A DNA stretch of 61,543 nt from Verrucomicrobiota bacterium (GTDB lineage Bacteria; Verrucomicrobiota; Verrucomicrobiia; Chthoniobacterales; Xiphinematobacteraceae), in contig JAHFTB010000013.1 in NCBI GenBank assembly GCA_023269545.1, forward strand, positions 1 through 61,543. The letters are read 5' to 3'. The notes beneath the pieces were generated by a model that saw nothing but the letters and a program-made list of their open reading frames with translations, searched no databases and was not told the DNA's origin. Of this stretch, positions 26,247 through 37,821 are shown piece by piece (position 1 is the stretch's first letter; each line of letters begins with the position of its first letter). The position numbers were made by a program, and so were the translations under genes.

Positions 26247-29200
26247 TTAGCCTATAGAGGCGGATGTTTCCACCTGCTCACCGAGGTGGACCAATTCGAT
26301 ATTACGGTTGATTTCAAAGCCGCTGCCAGCAGGAATAAGATGTCCCATAATGACATTTTCCTTAAAGCCACGGAGTCGATCCATTTTACCTAGGGTGGCC
26401 GCGTCGGTAAGCACGCGAGTGGTATCTTGGAACGAAGCTGCTGAGATGAAGCTATCGGTTTCGAGAGAGGCTTTGGTAATACCAAGGAGAACGGGTGAAG
26501 CTTCAGCAGGTTTTCCACCCTTTTCCACTACCTTGCGGTTTTCCTCTTCAAATTCTAATTTGTCGACCTGATCTCCCCACAGGAGAGCGGTGTCTCCCGG
26601 ATCAGTAATTTTCACTTTACGCAGCATTTGACGAACGATGATTTCAATGTGCTTGTCATTGATTTCGACACCCTGGAGTCGATAGACCTCTTGCACCTCG
26701 TTTAAAAGGTGTTCTTGGAGTTCTTGAGGACCACAGACTTCGAGAATTTCGTGCGGAACTACCGGGCCTTCTGTCAATTGCTGCCCTTTTTTCACAAAGT
26801 CTCCCTTGAAGACAATGATATGTTTGCTGAGAGGAATCAGATGTTCTTCCTCTGCTTTGGTGGTTTTGTCTGTGACAATTAAACGCCGTTTTCCACGAAC
26901 TGTTCCTCCGATTTCCACAGTACCATCCAATTTGGCAATTTCAGCCGCATCTTTGGGACGGCGGGCTTCGAATAATTCAGCAACACGTGGAAGTCCTCCT
27001 GTGATGTCTTTCGTCTTAGCAATTTTTCTTGGTGTTTTGGCAAGCAGTTGGCCTGCTTGCGCCACATTGCCCTCGACAACCGTAATGTGAGCACCGGCAG
27101 GGATCGAGTAACTGGCTAAGACCTCGGCTTTGTCATCCAGGATGACTACCTGAGGGTGAAGATCTTCTTTGTGTTCGATGACCACTGTTCCCATGAGACC
27201 GGTAGCTTCATCGATTTCCTTACGAATGGTTACTCCGGGAATCATGTCACGAAATTCAACGCGTCCGGCTTTTTCCGTAATGATAGGAACGTTATAGGGA
27301 TCCCATTGAATAAAGGTTTCCCCTTTCTTTACCATAGAGCCATCACTGATTGAAATGACGGAACCGACCACTACATTATGGCTTTCGAGTTCGCGACCAT
27401 CTTCCTGGTGGATACTGACAGTACCATTCTTGCTCAAGACAATGAAATTGCCCTCCAGAGAACGTACCATTCGTACATCATTAAAGCGTACCATCCCATC
27501 GTTTTTAGCTTTGATGATGGGTTGTTTAAAGGTTTGACTGGCGGTTCCCCCCACGTGGAAAGTACGCATGGTCAACTGAGTTCCGGGTTCCCCGATGCTT
27601 TGAGCAGCGATAATTCCGACTGCCTCACCGAGTCTGACCGGGTTTCCAGTGGCCAGATTTCTTCCATAACATTTGACACAAATGCCCCGTTTAGATTCGC
27701 AGGTCAGTGCAGAACGGATTTTTAGTTGCTCAACGCCCAGTTTTTCCAGAGCTGCAGCAGCTTCCTCTTCGATGAGGTCTCCGGTACGAACAGGAGTGGT
27801 TCCCGTAACCGGATCTTTCACGGTTTCGCAGCTGGTACGACCGATAATACGAGTGCTGAGACTGACCACCTCTTCGTCGCCTTCATAAATTGGGCGTACG
27901 GTGATGCCATTGACTGTTTCACAGTCGTCTTTGGTAATAATCACATCTTGGGCAGCATCCACGAGTTTGCGTGTGAGATACCCGGAGTCAGCAGTCTTCA
28001 GGGCGGTGTCAGCCAATCCTTTGCGAGCTCCATGGGTGGAAATAAAGTATTCCAACACAGAAAGACCTTCGCGGAAATTAGAAGTAATGGGTCGTTCGAT
28101 AATTTCTCCGGAAGGTTTGGCCATGAGGCCGCGCATTCCGGCGAGCTGTTTGACCTGTGTCCGGTTTCCACGAGCTCCGGAATCCACCATCATATAGACG
28201 GGATTCATTTCGCGACGACCTTCGTTGTGTTCCAACGTCCGGAACATGGCATTGGCAATTTCTTCACCCGTATGAGTCCAAATGTCCTGTACCTTGTTCT
28301 TGCGCTCACCGTCAGTGATGATACCGCGGTGATACTGTTTTTCGACTTCCGTAATTTCCTTATAGGCGCGTTCCAGCAGCGGCCCCTTTTCCTTGGGGAT
28401 AATCATATCCGCAATCCCAATGGAAATCCCTGCCTTGGTGGCGGCAAGAAAACCGACCTCTTTCAGGCGATCGAGTGTTTCCACGGTCTGATGATGACCG
28501 GATACTTTATAGCAACGCCAAATAATTTCGCTGAGCTGCTTTTTACCCGCAACTTTGTTAAAGAATCCCAGATCCACCGGCCAGATTTGATTGAAAAGAA
28601 CGCGACCTGCAGTTGTTTCAATCACTCGGAGAGCGGGATCTCCGTAGTAAGTTTTTTTACCGAAGTCCGGGTTTTGAAACCGAATACGGGTGTGGGTGTG
28701 AATGCCGCCTTGCGACATTGCTAATTCCACTTCGGGATGGTTAGCAAACAGTGGCAGCCGCTCATCTTTATTAATAGCACTGAGTCGCAGATTTTGCGTC
28801 AGATAATAACAGCCCAGCGGGATGTCCTGCGACGGGGTTGTCACCGGTTTACCGCTAGAGGGTGAGAAAATATTATTCGAAGCGAGCATGAGCATACGGG
28901 CCTCCATTTGCGCTTCTACGGAAAGAGGTACGTGTACCGCCATTTGGTCACCATCGAAGTCCGCATTGTAGGCTGTACAAACGAGCGGATGGATTCGAAT
29001 GGCTTCTCCTTCAATGAGAATAGGCTCAAAGGCTTGAATGGAAAGACGGTGCAAGGTGGGAGCACGGTTCAAAAGAACGGGATGTCCCTTTGTGACCTCA
29101 TCCAGGATGTCCCAAACTTCAGGCGTCTGACGTTCGATCATCTTTTTGGCGCTTCGTACGGTATGCACGTAGCCGAGCTCTTTAAGGCGTCGAATAATGA

Positions 29201-30344
29201 AAGGTTCGAAAAGAACGAGCGCCATCTTTTTAGGAAGACCGCATTGATGGAGCTGTAATTCCGGTCCGATCACAATGACGGAACGTCCGGAATAGTCCAC
29301 CCGTTTGCCGAGCAGGTTTTGACGGAAGCGGCCCCCTTTGCCTTTCAGCATATCGCTAAGAGACTTCAGCGGGCGGTTTGCCGCGCCGGTCACGGCCCGA
29401 CCATGCCGACCGTTATCAAATAAAGCGTCCACCGACTCTTGAAGCATGCGCTTTTCGTTGCGAATGATGACTTCGGGTGTCTTTAGCTGTAAGAGAGTTT
29501 TTAAGCGGTTATTGCGATTGATTACCCGACGATAAAGATCGTTTAAGTCGGATGTGGCAAAACGGCCCCCTTCCAAAGGAACTAATGGCCGTAAATCCGG
29601 AGGAATCACCGGTAATACATTTAAAATCATCCATTCCGGACGAGTCCGCGAATTGGCAAATCCTTGTACCAGCTTCAGTCGCTTGGCGAGTTTCTTGCGC
29701 AATTGTTTGCTCCGCGTGGAATCCATTTGCTGTTCGATTTCGTCATTCAGTTTGGCGAGATCAATTTGTTCCAAAAGTTTTTGAATGGCTTCCGCACCCA
29801 TGGCGGCTGCAAATGTTTCTCCATAACGATCTTCAGCTTCTTGGAATTCCATCTCGGTCAGAAGCTGACAACGTTGTAAATCTGTGCTGCCTGGATCTAT
29901 GACGATATAATCCTCGTAATAGATCACCCGTTCGAGCTGGCGTGAAGTCATGTCCAACATCAGGCCGATGCGGGATGGCATGCACTTATAAAACCAAATA
30001 TGAGATACGGGTACGGCCAATTCAATATGCCCCATTCGATCGCGACGTACTCGAGCGAGAGTGACTTCCACACCGCAACGATCGCAAACGACTCCCTTGT
30101 GCTTGATGCGTTTGTATTTTCCGCACGAACATTCCCAGTCTCGGGTAGGGCCGAAGATTCTTTCACAGAAAAGACCTCCCTTTTCCGGTTTAAAGGTCCG
30201 GTAATTAATTGTTTCCGGATTTTTAATTTCGCCTTTACTCCATTTGCGAATGGATTCGGGAGAAGCAACGGTAATACTGACCTCATCAAAAGCTTCCTCC
30301 CGCGGATCGGCGGCGAGAGTTTCACGAGAGGTAAATTCTTTCAT
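26247..30344 (-). CDS. rpoC: DNA-directed RNA polymerase beta' subunit
   Basis: The catalytic beta' subunit, 1365 residues. Visible are the N-terminal zinc site ([20 protein letters not shown], near residues 72-91), the rudder/lid region, the active-site NADFDGDQM that binds catalytic Mg near residue 460, the bridge-helix/trigger-loop neighbourhood, the second zinc-cluster region ([17 protein letters not shown]) and the C-terminal GFEINRN end. The length is as in most bacteria, without large lineage inserts. It follows rpoB by 45 bases and is followed closely by rpsB. Confidence 0.98.
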   Translation of the reverse strand: MKEFTSRETLAADPREEAFDEVSITVASPESIRKWSKGEIKNPETINYRTFKPEKGGLFCERIFGPTRDWECSCGKYKRIKHKGVVCDRCGVEVTLARVRRDRMGHIELAVPVSHIWFYKCMPSRIGLMLDMTSRQLERVIYYEDYIVIDPGSTDLQRCQLLTEMEFQEAEDRYGETFAAAMGAEAIQKLLEQIDLAKLNDEIEQQMDSTRSKQLRKKLAKRLKLVQGFANSRTRPEWMILNVLPVIPPDLRPLVPLEGGRFATSDLNDLYRRVINRNNRLKTLLQLKTPEVIIRNEKRMLQESVDALFDNGRHGRAVTGAANRPLKSLSDMLKGKGGRFRQNLLGKRVDYSGRSVIVIGPELQLHQCGLPKKMALVLFEPFIIRRLKELGYVHTVRSAKKMIERQTPEVWDILDEVTKGHPVLLNRAPTLHRLSIQAFEPILIEGEAIRIHPLVCTAYNADFDGDQMAVHVPLSVEAQMEARMLMLASNNIFSPSSGKPVTTPSQDIPLGCYYLTQNLRLSAINKDERLPLFANHPEVELAMSQGGIHTHTRIRFQNPDFGKKTYYGDPALRVIETTAGRVLFNQIWPVDLGFFNKVAGKKQLSEIIWRCYKVSGHHQTVETLDRLKEVGFLAATKAGISIGIADMIIPKEKGPLLERAYKEITEVEKQYHRGIITDGERKNKVQDIWTHTGEEIANAMFRTLEHNEGRREMNPVYMMVDSGARGNRTQVKQLAGMRGLMAKPSGEIIERPITSNFREGLSVLEYFISTHGARKGLADTALKTADSGYLTRKLVDAAQDVIITKDDCETVNGITVRPIYEGDEEVVSLSTRIIGRTSCETVKDPVTGTTPVRTGDLIEEEAAAALEKLGVEQLKIRSALTCESKRGICVKCYGRNLATGNPVRLGEAVGIIAAQSIGEPGTQLTMRTFHVGGTASQTFKQPIIKAKNDGMVRFNDVRMVRSLEGNFIVLSKNGTVSIHQEDGRELESHNVVVGSVISISDGSMVKKGETFIQWDPYNVPIITEKAGRVEFRDMIPGVTIRKEIDEATGLMGTVVIEHKEDLHPQVVILDDKAEVLASYSIPAGAHITVVEGNVAQAGQLLAKTPRKIAKTKDITGGLPRVAELFEARRPKDAAEIAKLDGTVEIGGTVRGKRRLIVTDKTTKAEEEHLIPLSKHIIVFKGDFVKKGQQLTEGPVVPHEILEVCGPQELQEHLLNEVQEVYRLQGVEINDKHIEIIVRQMLRKVKITDPGDTALLWGDQVDKLEFEEENRKVVEKGGKPAEASPVLLGITKASLETDSFISAASFQDTTRVLTDAATLGKMDRLRGFKENVIMGHLIPAGSGFEINRNIELVHLGEQVETSASIG

Positions 30345-30389
30345 AATTACTGAGTGGGTTGGAGCGTGGAGGGGGTGAAGAAAAAAGGA

Positions 30390-33300
30390 TCAGGCGGCAC
30401 TTTCAGCAATTTGAAGGGGGGTATAGCCTGTGACTTTCACATCCAATCCCAAGCCTTGCATTTCTTTGATCAATACGTTGAACGATTCGGGTGTCCCAGC
30501 TTGCAGCGAGTTATCGCCCTTGACAATGCTTTCGTAGATTCTGGTACGGCCCTGAACATCGTCTGATTTCACGGTAAGCAATTCCTGCAGGGTGTATGCG
30601 GCGCCATATGCTTCGAGTGCCCATACTTCCATTTCTCCGAAGCGTTGACCTCCATACTGGGCTTTGCCTCCCAGAGGCTGTTGAGTCACCAGGGAGTAAG
30701 GTCCCACAGCGCGGGCATGAATTTTATCTGCCACTAAGTGACCTAATTTTAACATGTAAATATAACCTACGACAACTTGCTGATCGAAAGCATCCCCCGT
30801 GCGGCCGTCAAAGACGGTGGCTTTACCATTTTCATTAATCCAAGTAAAGCCTTCCTTGTTTTTGGCTTCCCTGAGATATTCACGAATTCTGCTTTCGGAG
30901 ATACCATCGAATACCGGGGTTCCGACCTTGAATCCAAGCGCTTTGGCAGCAACTCCCAAGTGTGTTTCCAAGACCTGACCGACATTCATTCGACTGGGAA
31001 CGCCTAGCGGATTTAAAACAATGTCCACGGGAGTTCCATCTTCTAGGAAGGGCATGTCTTCTTCCGAGACGATTTTAGCAACGACGCCCTTGTTTCCATG
31101 TCGACCGGCCATTTTATCGCCTACGCTTAGCTTACGCTTGCTGGCAATATAGACCTTCACTTGTTTGATAATGCCAGGGTCCACATCATCTCCACTCTCG
31201 ATACGACCCAGATTTTCATCCTTCTCGTTTTCGAGTTCAATAAAGCGGTGTTCGTATTGGGCGATGATTTCACGGATCTTATTCCGAATCGGGCTGGGAT
31301 CGATTTCTACGTGATCATACACGGAAGCTAATTTGCGTAAGAGTTGTTTAGTGATCTTACGATTAGCGGGAATAATGATTTCCCCAGTTTGGGCATTGAC
31401 CACATCCAAGGGAATTTTTTCTCCCAAAAGGATATTGGACAATGCTTCTGTCAGTTGTTCGTGTAATTCATCTTTACGGCGTTTGTAGTCATCCTGAATC
31501 ATCTTCTGCTGCCGTTTGGACTCTGTAACCGTCATTTTTTGACGTTGAACTTCCTTTTTGGAAGAAACCTTTACGTCCATGACAATTCCATAAGTACCCG
31601 AGGGTACGGTCAGCGAGGTGTCTTTGACATCAGCCGCTTTTTCACCAAAGATCGCACGGAGAAGGCGTTCTTCAGGAGCAAGTTCTGTTTCACTCTTCGG
31701 AGTAATTTTTCCAACGAGAATATCACCGGGTTTTACTTCGGCTCCGACTCGGATCACTCCATCGGCACCGAGATTTTGTAGGGCTTCTTCGCTTACATTG
31801 GGAATATCCCGCGTAATTTCCTCCGGCCCCAGTTTAGTATCTCGTGCGCCGATCTCAAATTCATCGATGTGAATGGAAGTATAGATATCTTCTTTCACAA
31901 CGCGTTCGGAAATGAGGATGGCGTCTTCAAAGTTGTATCCATGCCAAGGCATGAAAGCGACGAGTACATTGCGTCCGAGAGCAAGCTCTCCTGCTTCAGT
32001 ATTGGGTCCGTCCGCAATGACATCACCGACTGTAATCACCTGCCCCTTAGAGACAATTGGCTTTTGATTAATACAAGTGCTGCTATTGGAACGGAGAAAT
32101 TTTCGGAGTTCATAAACATACACTCCTGCTTCGGCATTAGTTTTTAGCTTTCTCTTAGATTCAGGAATCTCCCCATCCTTGGTAATTAGGATTTGAGCGG
32201 CGGTAACAGATGCCACCTTACCAGATCCTTCGGCAACTACTACGGATCGGGAATCCCGTGCCACCCGACCTTCCAGTCCCGTACCCACCAACGGGGATTC
32301 CGAAACCAGTAGCGGCACTCCTTGACGTTGCATGTTGGAACCCATCAGAGCTCGGTTAGCGTCGTCATGTTCCAGGAAGGGAATCAGACCAGCTGCTACG
32401 GAGACTAGCTGTTTGGGAGACACATCCATATATTGGATGCGAGCGGGCTCGACTTCCACGAAGTCTCCACGATATCTCGCGGAAACTTTTTCATCCAGCA
32501 GAGCTCCCGCTTTATTGACCTTAGCATTTGCTTGGGCAATGTAATAATTTTCGTCACGGTCCGCACTGAGGTAGACTACTTCTTTTTGTACCTGACCATT
32601 TTCTACTTTCCGGTAGGGAGTTTCGATAAAACCGAACTCATTGACTCGAGCAAAAGTACTCAATGAATTGATCAGACCAATATTGGGGCCTTCCGGAGTT
32701 TCAATCGGACAAATACGACCATAATGCGAAGGATGTACGTCACGAACTTCGAATCCCGCACGGTCGCGGCTCAGACCTCCTGGCCCGAGAGCGGAGAGAC
32801 GGCGTTTATGGGTCAGCTCGGAGAGAGGATTGGTCTGGTCCATGAACTGACTCAATTGCGAACGGCCAAAAAAGTCACGGATCACAGCACTTAATGATTT
32901 AGGATTCACTAATTTGGAAGGAGTGATGTGATCTACCCCCGCATCATAAAGTGTCATCCGTTCCCGCACGAGACGCTCCGTACGAGCGAGTCCCACACGG
33001 CACTGATTCGCGAGAAGTTCTCCCACGGTCCGAACACGTCGACTGCCAAGGTGATCGATATCATCCGTCATGCCTTCGCCTTTTCGAAGCTCGAGAAGGT
33101 ATCTCATGGCACCGACGAAATCTTCCTTCGTCAATACTCGTTCCGCCAAATCGATGTGGATATTTAGCTTTTGGTTGATCTTGTGACGCCCTACTCGTCC
33201 TAAGTCGTAACGCTTGGTGTCAAAGAAAAGACGTTTCAGCATGCTGCGAGCATTTTGTACGGTTGGGGGATCTCCCGGACGCAACTTCCGATAAATATCT

Positions 33301-34187
33301 TTAAGGGCCTCTTCCTCATCGTGAGCGGGGTCCTTTTTAAGAGATTTGATGATCGTGTCGTCTTCCTTAGTCTCGATGACCGGCACGGTCTTGTAACCGA
33401 GAGCCATCAATTGATTCACCGTGGCGCCATTAATGGGCTCAAACGCACGTGCCACAGTAATTTCTCCATCACGGACGTCGGAAATGAGAACTTTCGTACT
33501 AATGGCTTCTTCATCCATTCCTGCGGATAGAGGAAGTTCATCAATTTTATAAAATAGTTTGAGAATATCTTCGTCTTTTCCATAGCCCAAAGCACGCAGG
33601 AAAGTGGTCGCCAAAAATTTACGGCGCCGCTTGCGACGATCCAGATAAACATACAATAAATCGCTGGTATCGAACTGGACTTCCATCCAGGAACCCCGAT
33701 CGGGAATAATTCGAAACCCGTGCAGGAGTTTTCCATTCAGATGCACATTGGTTTCAAAACAGATACCCGGGGAACGATGAAGCTGACTGACTACCACCCG
33801 TTCCGCACCGTTCACTACAAAAGTGCCTTGGGGAGTCATCAGCGGAATTTCACCCATGTACACCTTTTCTTCCTTGGTGACTCGTTCGTCTTTGTAACGA
33901 AAGGTTAAATAAAGAGGAGCGCTATAGGTTTGACCCTCGCGTTGCGCCTCCATGGAGCTCATTTTCGGCTCCCCTAGCTCATAGCTAACAAAATCAAGCG
34001 AAGATTTTTCTTCAAATCCGAAGATGGGGAAGAATTCGCGAAACACCGACTGTAATCCCACATTTTTTCGTTTATTAGGCTCCACATCCTTTTGGAAGAA
34101 CTCCTCATACGAACGGATTTGAAGTTCAATCAAGTTCGGAGGCTCAATTGCCTCTTGGATTTTTCCGAAGTATATTCTCTCAGACAT
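30390..34187 (-). CDS. rpoB: DNA-directed RNA polymerase beta subunit
   Basis: The beta subunit, 1265 residues. Landmarks: [17 protein letters not shown] at the start, the rifampicin-pocket region ([20 protein letters not shown] followed by [12 protein letters not shown]), [20 protein letters not shown], the [20 protein letters not shown] motif, and the C-terminal [18 protein letters not shown] segment. In the Rif region Asp, His and Ser residues at the classical contact positions are present, so no resistance change is evident. An unusually long spacer of 608 bases separates it from rplL, so rpoB may have its own promoter. Confidence 0.98.
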   Translation of the reverse strand: MSERIYFGKIQEAIEPPNLIELQIRSYEEFFQKDVEPNKRKNVGLQSVFREFFPIFGFEEKSSLDFVSYELGEPKMSSMEAQREGQTYSAPLYLTFRYKDERVTKEEKVYMGEIPLMTPQGTFVVNGAERVVVSQLHRSPGICFETNVHLNGKLLHGFRIIPDRGSWMEVQFDTSDLLYVYLDRRKRRRKFLATTFLRALGYGKDEDILKLFYKIDELPLSAGMDEEAISTKVLISDVRDGEITVARAFEPINGATVNQLMALGYKTVPVIETKEDDTIIKSLKKDPAHDEEEALKDIYRKLRPGDPPTVQNARSMLKRLFFDTKRYDLGRVGRHKINQKLNIHIDLAERVLTKEDFVGAMRYLLELRKGEGMTDDIDHLGSRRVRTVGELLANQCRVGLARTERLVRERMTLYDAGVDHITPSKLVNPKSLSAVIRDFFGRSQLSQFMDQTNPLSELTHKRRLSALGPGGLSRDRAGFEVRDVHPSHYGRICPIETPEGPNIGLINSLSTFARVNEFGFIETPYRKVENGQVQKEVVYLSADRDENYYIAQANAKVNKAGALLDEKVSARYRGDFVEVEPARIQYMDVSPKQLVSVAAGLIPFLEHDDANRALMGSNMQRQGVPLLVSESPLVGTGLEGRVARDSRSVVVAEGSGKVASVTAAQILITKDGEIPESKRKLKTNAEAGVYVYELRKFLRSNSSTCINQKPIVSKGQVITVGDVIADGPNTEAGELALGRNVLVAFMPWHGYNFEDAILISERVVKEDIYTSIHIDEFEIGARDTKLGPEEITRDIPNVSEEALQNLGADGVIRVGAEVKPGDILVGKITPKSETELAPEERLLRAIFGEKAADVKDTSLTVPSGTYGIVMDVKVSSKKEVQRQKMTVTESKRQQKMIQDDYKRRKDELHEQLTEALSNILLGEKIPLDVVNAQTGEIIIPANRKITKQLLRKLASVYDHVEIDPSPIRNKIREIIAQYEHRFIELENEKDENLGRIESGDDVDPGIIKQVKVYIASKRKLSVGDKMAGRHGNKGVVAKIVSEEDMPFLEDGTPVDIVLNPLGVPSRMNVGQVLETHLGVAAKALGFKVGTPVFDGISESRIREYLREAKNKEGFTWINENGKATVFDGRTGDAFDQQVVVGYIYMLKLGHLVADKIHARAVGPYSLVTQQPLGGKAQYGGQRFGEMEVWALEAYGAAYTLQELLTVKSDDVQGRTRIYESIVKGDNSLQAGTPESFNVLIKEMQGLGLDVKVTGYTPLQIAESAA

Positions 34188-34795
34188 TTTCGGTTAGCGG
34201 GCAGTGGGGTTAAAAAACCGATGCCAATAGCAAGAACTTGTAGCCATGGTAAAAACTTTCAGTTCAGGATAAAGACCCTTGTTTTAAGAAAAATCTTCGG
34301 GTCCGGGCAATTCGATCTTTTTATTTAGTTAGTGCAGTTTCTTTGTTTTATGAAGTTAGCTAAGTTGACAGATGGGACTGTCCTCTATGCATGCTCTCTT
34401 TCCATCAATACCAGATCCGATCGTGTTTTATCACCACACGATAGCTCCGGAAACTTTCTGAGAAAGAGTGTTTGCTGACATAAATTTCCTAAAGCTTAAC
34501 CATAAATTATTTCCCTTTTGGGGAATAGTCTCTGTGAACTGACAATTGGATTGGCAATTTCTTGAGACATCCGCCTCATTCTCGAATAACCTGATGACGC
34601 AAAATGGAGACATAGCAAATCCCCCCATTATTTCTTGAGGAAAAATAACTGTGTCGGTAAACAAAATGCTGAGACAGGAGGTCTTCAGGGATTTAATAAT
34701 CGGCGGAAGGATAAACTATGGGGAAATTCGGAGCACACGGCAAGCACTTTTTTCAGTAATTGACGCAGCTCCGGACTCCGCAAATAATTGGTAGA
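34188..34795. other. 608-base gap between rplL and rpoB
   Basis: No gene is seen on either strand; the 77-codon minus frame inside has no recognisable content. A hairpin is possible at 34420-34442. In many bacteria this spacer holds an attenuator or RNase processing site plus a promoter for rpoBC, so the region is a candidate for such control. I could not assign -35/-10 boxes with confidence. Confidence 0.5.
34420..34442. promoter_or_regulatory. hairpin in the rplL-rpoB spacer
   Basis: A 7-base perfect inverted repeat (ATCGTGT and ACACGAT) with a 9-base loop, 233 bases upstream of the rpoB start. No run of T follows in the minus-strand direction, so it is not a standard terminator. It may be a processing or regulator site. 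Confidence 0.3.
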
Positions 34796-35176
34796 CTACT
34801 TAATTTCAACTTTGGCACCGGCTGCTTCGATCTTCTTTTTGATCTCTTCAGCTTCTTCCTTAGTCACACCTTCTTTGATCGACTTAGGAGCACTCTCAAC
34901 AAGGGCTTTTGCTTCAGCTAATCCGAGACCGGACACCGCAGCGCGAACTTCCTTAATGACAGCAATCTTATTGCCACCAGCTTCTTTTAGGACTACGTCG
35001 AAGGAGGTCTTTTCCTCAACGGCGGCAGCACCACCACCAGCGGGAGCCGCAGCAGCGACTGCAACAGGCGCCGCAGCGCTTACGCCCCATTTTTCTTCAA
35101 GTTTTTTGACTAGCTCGGCTACTTCCAGAACGGTAAGAGCACTGAGCTGTTCAACTAGAGTATCATTATTGGCCAT
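34796..35176 (-). CDS. rplL: 50S ribosomal protein L7/L12
   Basis: The stalk protein L7/L12. I place the start at 35176 ([18 protein letters not shown]), giving 126 residues, the family's usual size. A longer frame to 35236 adds 20 residues without similarity and has a poor context. The N-terminal dimer domain is followed by an Ala/Gly-rich hinge at about 40-57 and the C-terminal factor-binding domain ([21 protein letters not shown], then [18 protein letters not shown] and ending in GAKVEIK). The protein recruits translation factors to the ribosome. Confidence 0.96.
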   Translation of the reverse strand: MANNDTLVEQLSALTVLEVAELVKKLEEKWGVSAAAPVAVAAAAPAGGGAAAVEEKTSFDVVLKEAGGNKIAVIKEVRAAVSGLGLAEAKALVESAPKSIKEGVTKEEAEEIKKKIEAAGAKVEIK

Positions 35177-35406
35177 TGTATTTGTATTTTCGGTATCGTC
35201 GCGTCTTGAAGCCTCAGGACATTTAAGTTTCAGCACTTTTTCAATTTAGAAATTTGCCAAAACCGACGAGGAACCTATTTGTTTTTTGTCATCCGCGGAG
35301 TGTGGCTTCCATACACTCTACGAAATTATTTCCGCCCAGGTAGCAGGCTTTTGTTAAGGAGAGCATTTCGGATCCCATGTGGTTCTTGAGGACAATTCAC
35401 AGATTT

Positions 35407-35949
35407 TTAGGCTGCCGGGAGAGGATCTTGGGAAAGAGGATGCCCCTGATCATGCTTGGCTTGCAATAGGCGCGCAAGGCTTGCGGCTGGTTCAGCAAGG
35501 GTACGCACAAAGCGAGTGGCGGGTGTATTCAGGAGACTCAAGAATTGGGCGCGCAAAATATCGCGGGGAGGAAGGTCAGCCAGAGCTTTAATCTGCTCGA
35601 CACTCAAAATACTATTGTCAAGCACACCGGTTTTGAAAGTAGGTTTTTCAAATTCCGAAGCAAATGTCTTGAGAACCTTTGCAACCGCACAGAGATCTCC
35701 CTCCCCAGTCACCAGTGCATTTTGTCCGTGGAGAGCCACCCCCAATTCAGGAAGATGATGAGCAGTAGCAGCACGCAGTAAAAATGTATTTTTTACCACT
35801 TGAAGCCGGGAATGAACCCCCTTTAAGCGCTTGCGTAATTCAGCGAAATGATCCACTCGCATGCCAGTAAATTCAATTACGAGCAGGAAGGAAGATTGGC
35901 TCAGCTGATGCCGGATATCTTCAACAATACTAGCTTTCTCAGGCCTCAT
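35407..35949 (-). CDS. rplJ: 50S ribosomal protein L10
   Basis: L10, 180 residues, which anchors L7/L12 dimers to the ribosome. Recognised by the N-terminal SQSSFLLVIEFTGMRVDHFAELRK-type region, the LQVVKNTFLLRAA segment that binds 23S rRNA, and LADLPPRDILRAQFLSLLNT before the C-terminal helix that holds the stalk. It starts four bases from the end of rplA. The spacer to rplL (230 bases) is longer than usual and may carry control signals, but I can define none. Confidence 0.95.
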   Translation of the reverse strand: MRPEKASIVEDIRHQLSQSSFLLVIEFTGMRVDHFAELRKRLKGVHSRLQVVKNTFLLRAATAHHLPELGVALHGQNALVTGEGDLCAVAKVLKTFASEFEKPTFKTGVLDNSILSVEQIKALADLPPRDILRAQFLSLLNTPATRFVRTLAEPAASLARLLQAKHDQGHPLSQDPLPAA

Positions 35950-35953
35950 GGAA

Positions 35954-36655
35954 TTAGTTTTTCAGGAAAGGGGATGGGTCTACTGTCACACCTGGAGACA
36001 TGGTGGCACTCAACGTAATGGCTTCAACGAAGGATCCTTTGGCAGTTGCCGGACGAGCCTTCACAACCGCCTCGATCACAACGGAAGCATTTTCTACCAG
36101 AGCATTCTCCGGGAATGAGAACTTGCCAACAGGAACAGAAATATTTGCGTTTTTATCCAGCTTAAATTCTACTCGACCGGCCTTTACTTCTTGCACGGCC
36201 TTTGCGGTGTCATCCGTTACGGTGCCCGTCTTGGGATTGGGCATGAGACCGCGAGGTCCCAAAATTTTACCGAGTTTACGCACTTCTGCCATCGCAGCGG
36301 GGGTAGCAATTGCCACGTCAAAATCGGAAAATCCAGCGGTGACTTTCTTTAAAAGGTCATCATATCCCACATATTCGGCCCCGGCTTCTTGTGCCGCCGT
36401 AGCCGACTGACCTGTAGCAAAAACCAAAACGCGTACCGCTTTTCCGCTTCCATGAGGCAGCGGACAGGTACCACGTACCATCTGATCACTTTGCTTAGGG
36501 TCCACTCCCAACTTGAAGGAGAGAGTAATGGTCTGATCAAATTTGGGTGCAGGCAAAGTTTTGAGAACTTTTATTGCCTCCTCAAAGGAATACTTTTTCT
36601 TAACATCCAACAGCTTGGCAGCGGCCAGATAACGTTTACTTCTTTTCTTTTGCAT
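35954..36655 (-). CDS. rplA: 50S ribosomal protein L1
   Basis: L1, 233 residues, of the L1 stalk. Landmarks are [20 protein letters not shown] at 20-39, [20 protein letters not shown], the signature [21 protein letters not shown] at about 122-142, and [18 protein letters not shown]1 also represses its own operon in many bacteria by binding a leader RNA that mimics its rRNA site. It lies 77 bases downstream of rplK on the same strand. Confidence 0.97.
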   Translation of the reverse strand: MQKKRSKRYLAAAKLLDVKKKYSFEEAIKVLKTLPAPKFDQTITLSFKLGVDPKQSDQMVRGTCPLPHGSGKAVRVLVFATGQSATAAQEAGAEYVGYDDLLKKVTAGFSDFDVAIATPAAMAEVRKLGKILGPRGLMPNPKTGTVTDDTAKAVQEVKAGRVEFKLDKNANISVPVGKFSFPENALVENASVVIEAVVKARPATAKGSFVEAITLSATMSPGVTVDPSPFLKN

Positions 36656-36732
36656 GTTGAGAGCAGTGCGAACGCCTTTATAAGGGAAGGCTCCTGCTAA
36701 GGGTTGGGTTTAAGGCTAAACTGGAAACGGAG

Positions 36733-37161
36733 CTATTCCGCTATGATTTCAATTCCAGCTTGACGGGCAGTACCCGCAAGAATGCGGAATGCAGCCTCAT
36801 CATTATCGGTATTGAGATCGTTTTTCTTGATTTTAACAATTTCCATCACTTGCTTTTTTGTCAGCTTACCCACTTTTGTTTTATTGGGCTCTTTAGAGCC
36901 CGAAGCAAGGCCAGCGGCTTTTTTTAATAAAATCGCAGCAGGAGGAGATTTTGTGATGAAGGTAAAAGATTTATCTTTATAGACTGTAATTACTACCGGC
37001 AAAATATCACCGGCTTGCTTTTGTGTAGCTGCATTGAACTCCTTACAAAAGGCCATGATGTTGACTCCCTGCTGACCCAGTGCAGGCCCCACAGGAGGTG
37101 CTGGATTTGCCTGACCCGCAGGAATTTGTAGTTTAATAGTAGCGACGACTTCTTTTGCCAT
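36733..37161 (-). CDS. rplK: 50S ribosomal protein L11
   Basis: L11, 142 residues, at the GTPase-associated centre. The N-terminal domain carries [20 protein letters not shown] and [12 protein letters not shown]; the C-terminal RNA-binding domain has [20 protein letters not shown] and ends in a [12 protein letters not shown] helix. It is the first gene of this ribosomal cluster; nusG and secE, which precede rplK in most bacteria, are absent and the next gene upstream points the other way. Confidence 0.97.
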   Translation of the reverse strand: MAKEVVATIKLQIPAGQANPAPPVGPALGQQGVNIMAFCKEFNAATQKQAGDILPVVITVYKDKSFTFITKSPPAAILLKKAAGLASGSKEPNKTKVGKLTKKQVMEIVKIKKNDLNTDNDEAAFRILAGTARQAGIEIIAE

Positions 37162-37396
37162 GATGATACGCCTTGTTAAAATTCGGCGAAAAAGGAGATG
37201 ACTAAAAGCATTTTTCGAAACTCAAAGCAAGAAAGAAATTTTAAAATCCGTAAAAATCAGATTGAAAATGTCTTGAAATTGCCATTGCGAATATGTGGGA
37301 GCAAAGATATAGCGAAAGGATGGAAAACGTGGCTTTCCACAGCAGAAACTGCAAGACCATCCTTTTCATGCAGGCAATTCCCTTTTTTAATCTACC
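37162..37396. other. divergent promoter region rplK / RelE-like gene
   Basis: The only non-coding stretch upstream of the whole rplKAJL cluster, AT-rich next to rplK. Its promoter and any L1-binding leader must lie here. An AAGG element sits a few bases before the rplK start. No clear consensus boxes could be picked by eye. Confidence 0.4.
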
Positions 37397-37756
37397 ATGT
37401 TTCAAGTAATTTTTAATACTGTGAGTGCCGCTGAAATGGCCGCTTTGCCCAAAGATTTGCAACTGGATCTTCTTGCGGAGTTTCAATTCATTCCTCATGA
37501 CATGGAAAACATGAACGGAGAATGTTTTGGCACATTGTCCCGCGAAGGCCGTAAATTGTTCCGATATCGCGCCAAAGACTACCGCATTTACTTTGAACAA
37601 CACCCGAAGGGGGTCCTCGTCCACCGGGTACTTCATAAAAACACTCTTCGAGATTTTCTATTCCGATCTAATCTTCCTATGGCAGAGGAAGATAAGACTC
37701 TGGGAGAAACAGGGGCTTTCTGGAATTTGATCGAAGAGGGTGAAAAGTCCTTATAG
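37397..37756 (+). CDS. RelE-like toxin family protein, orphan
   Basis: A 119-residue protein. Its middle part (KLFRYRAKDYRIYFEQH, then VLVHRVLHKNTLRDFLFR) has the pattern of RelE/ParE-superfamily mRNA interferases: a basic strand, a tyrosine pair and a terminal strand. The C-terminal 25 residues are acidic and unlike canonical RelE. No antitoxin frame is adjacent: the next gene is an aminotransferase 65 bases on. It may be a solitary, domesticated member of the family rather than an active toxin. Confidence 0.6.
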   Translation: MFQVIFNTVSAAEMAALPKDLQLDLLAEFQFIPHDMENMNGECFGTLSREGRKLFRYRAKDYRIYFEQHPKGVLVHRVLHKNTLRDFLFRSNLPMAEEDKTLGETGAFWNLIEEGEKSL

Positions 37757-37821
37757 TCCGTAGGCCCCAGGACTCCACAAGCTGCACATTGCCTCCTGGA
37801 ACTAGGAACTCCACCCCCACT

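Noticed and set aside
27726-28724. 332-codon plus-strand frame inside rpoC
   Set aside because: Antisense shadow of rpoC; long only because the constrained coding strand avoids the matching stops.
34431-34664. 77-codon minus-strand frame in the rplL-rpoB gap
   Set aside because: No motif and no conservation pattern visible; more likely a chance opening in an AT-rich spacer.
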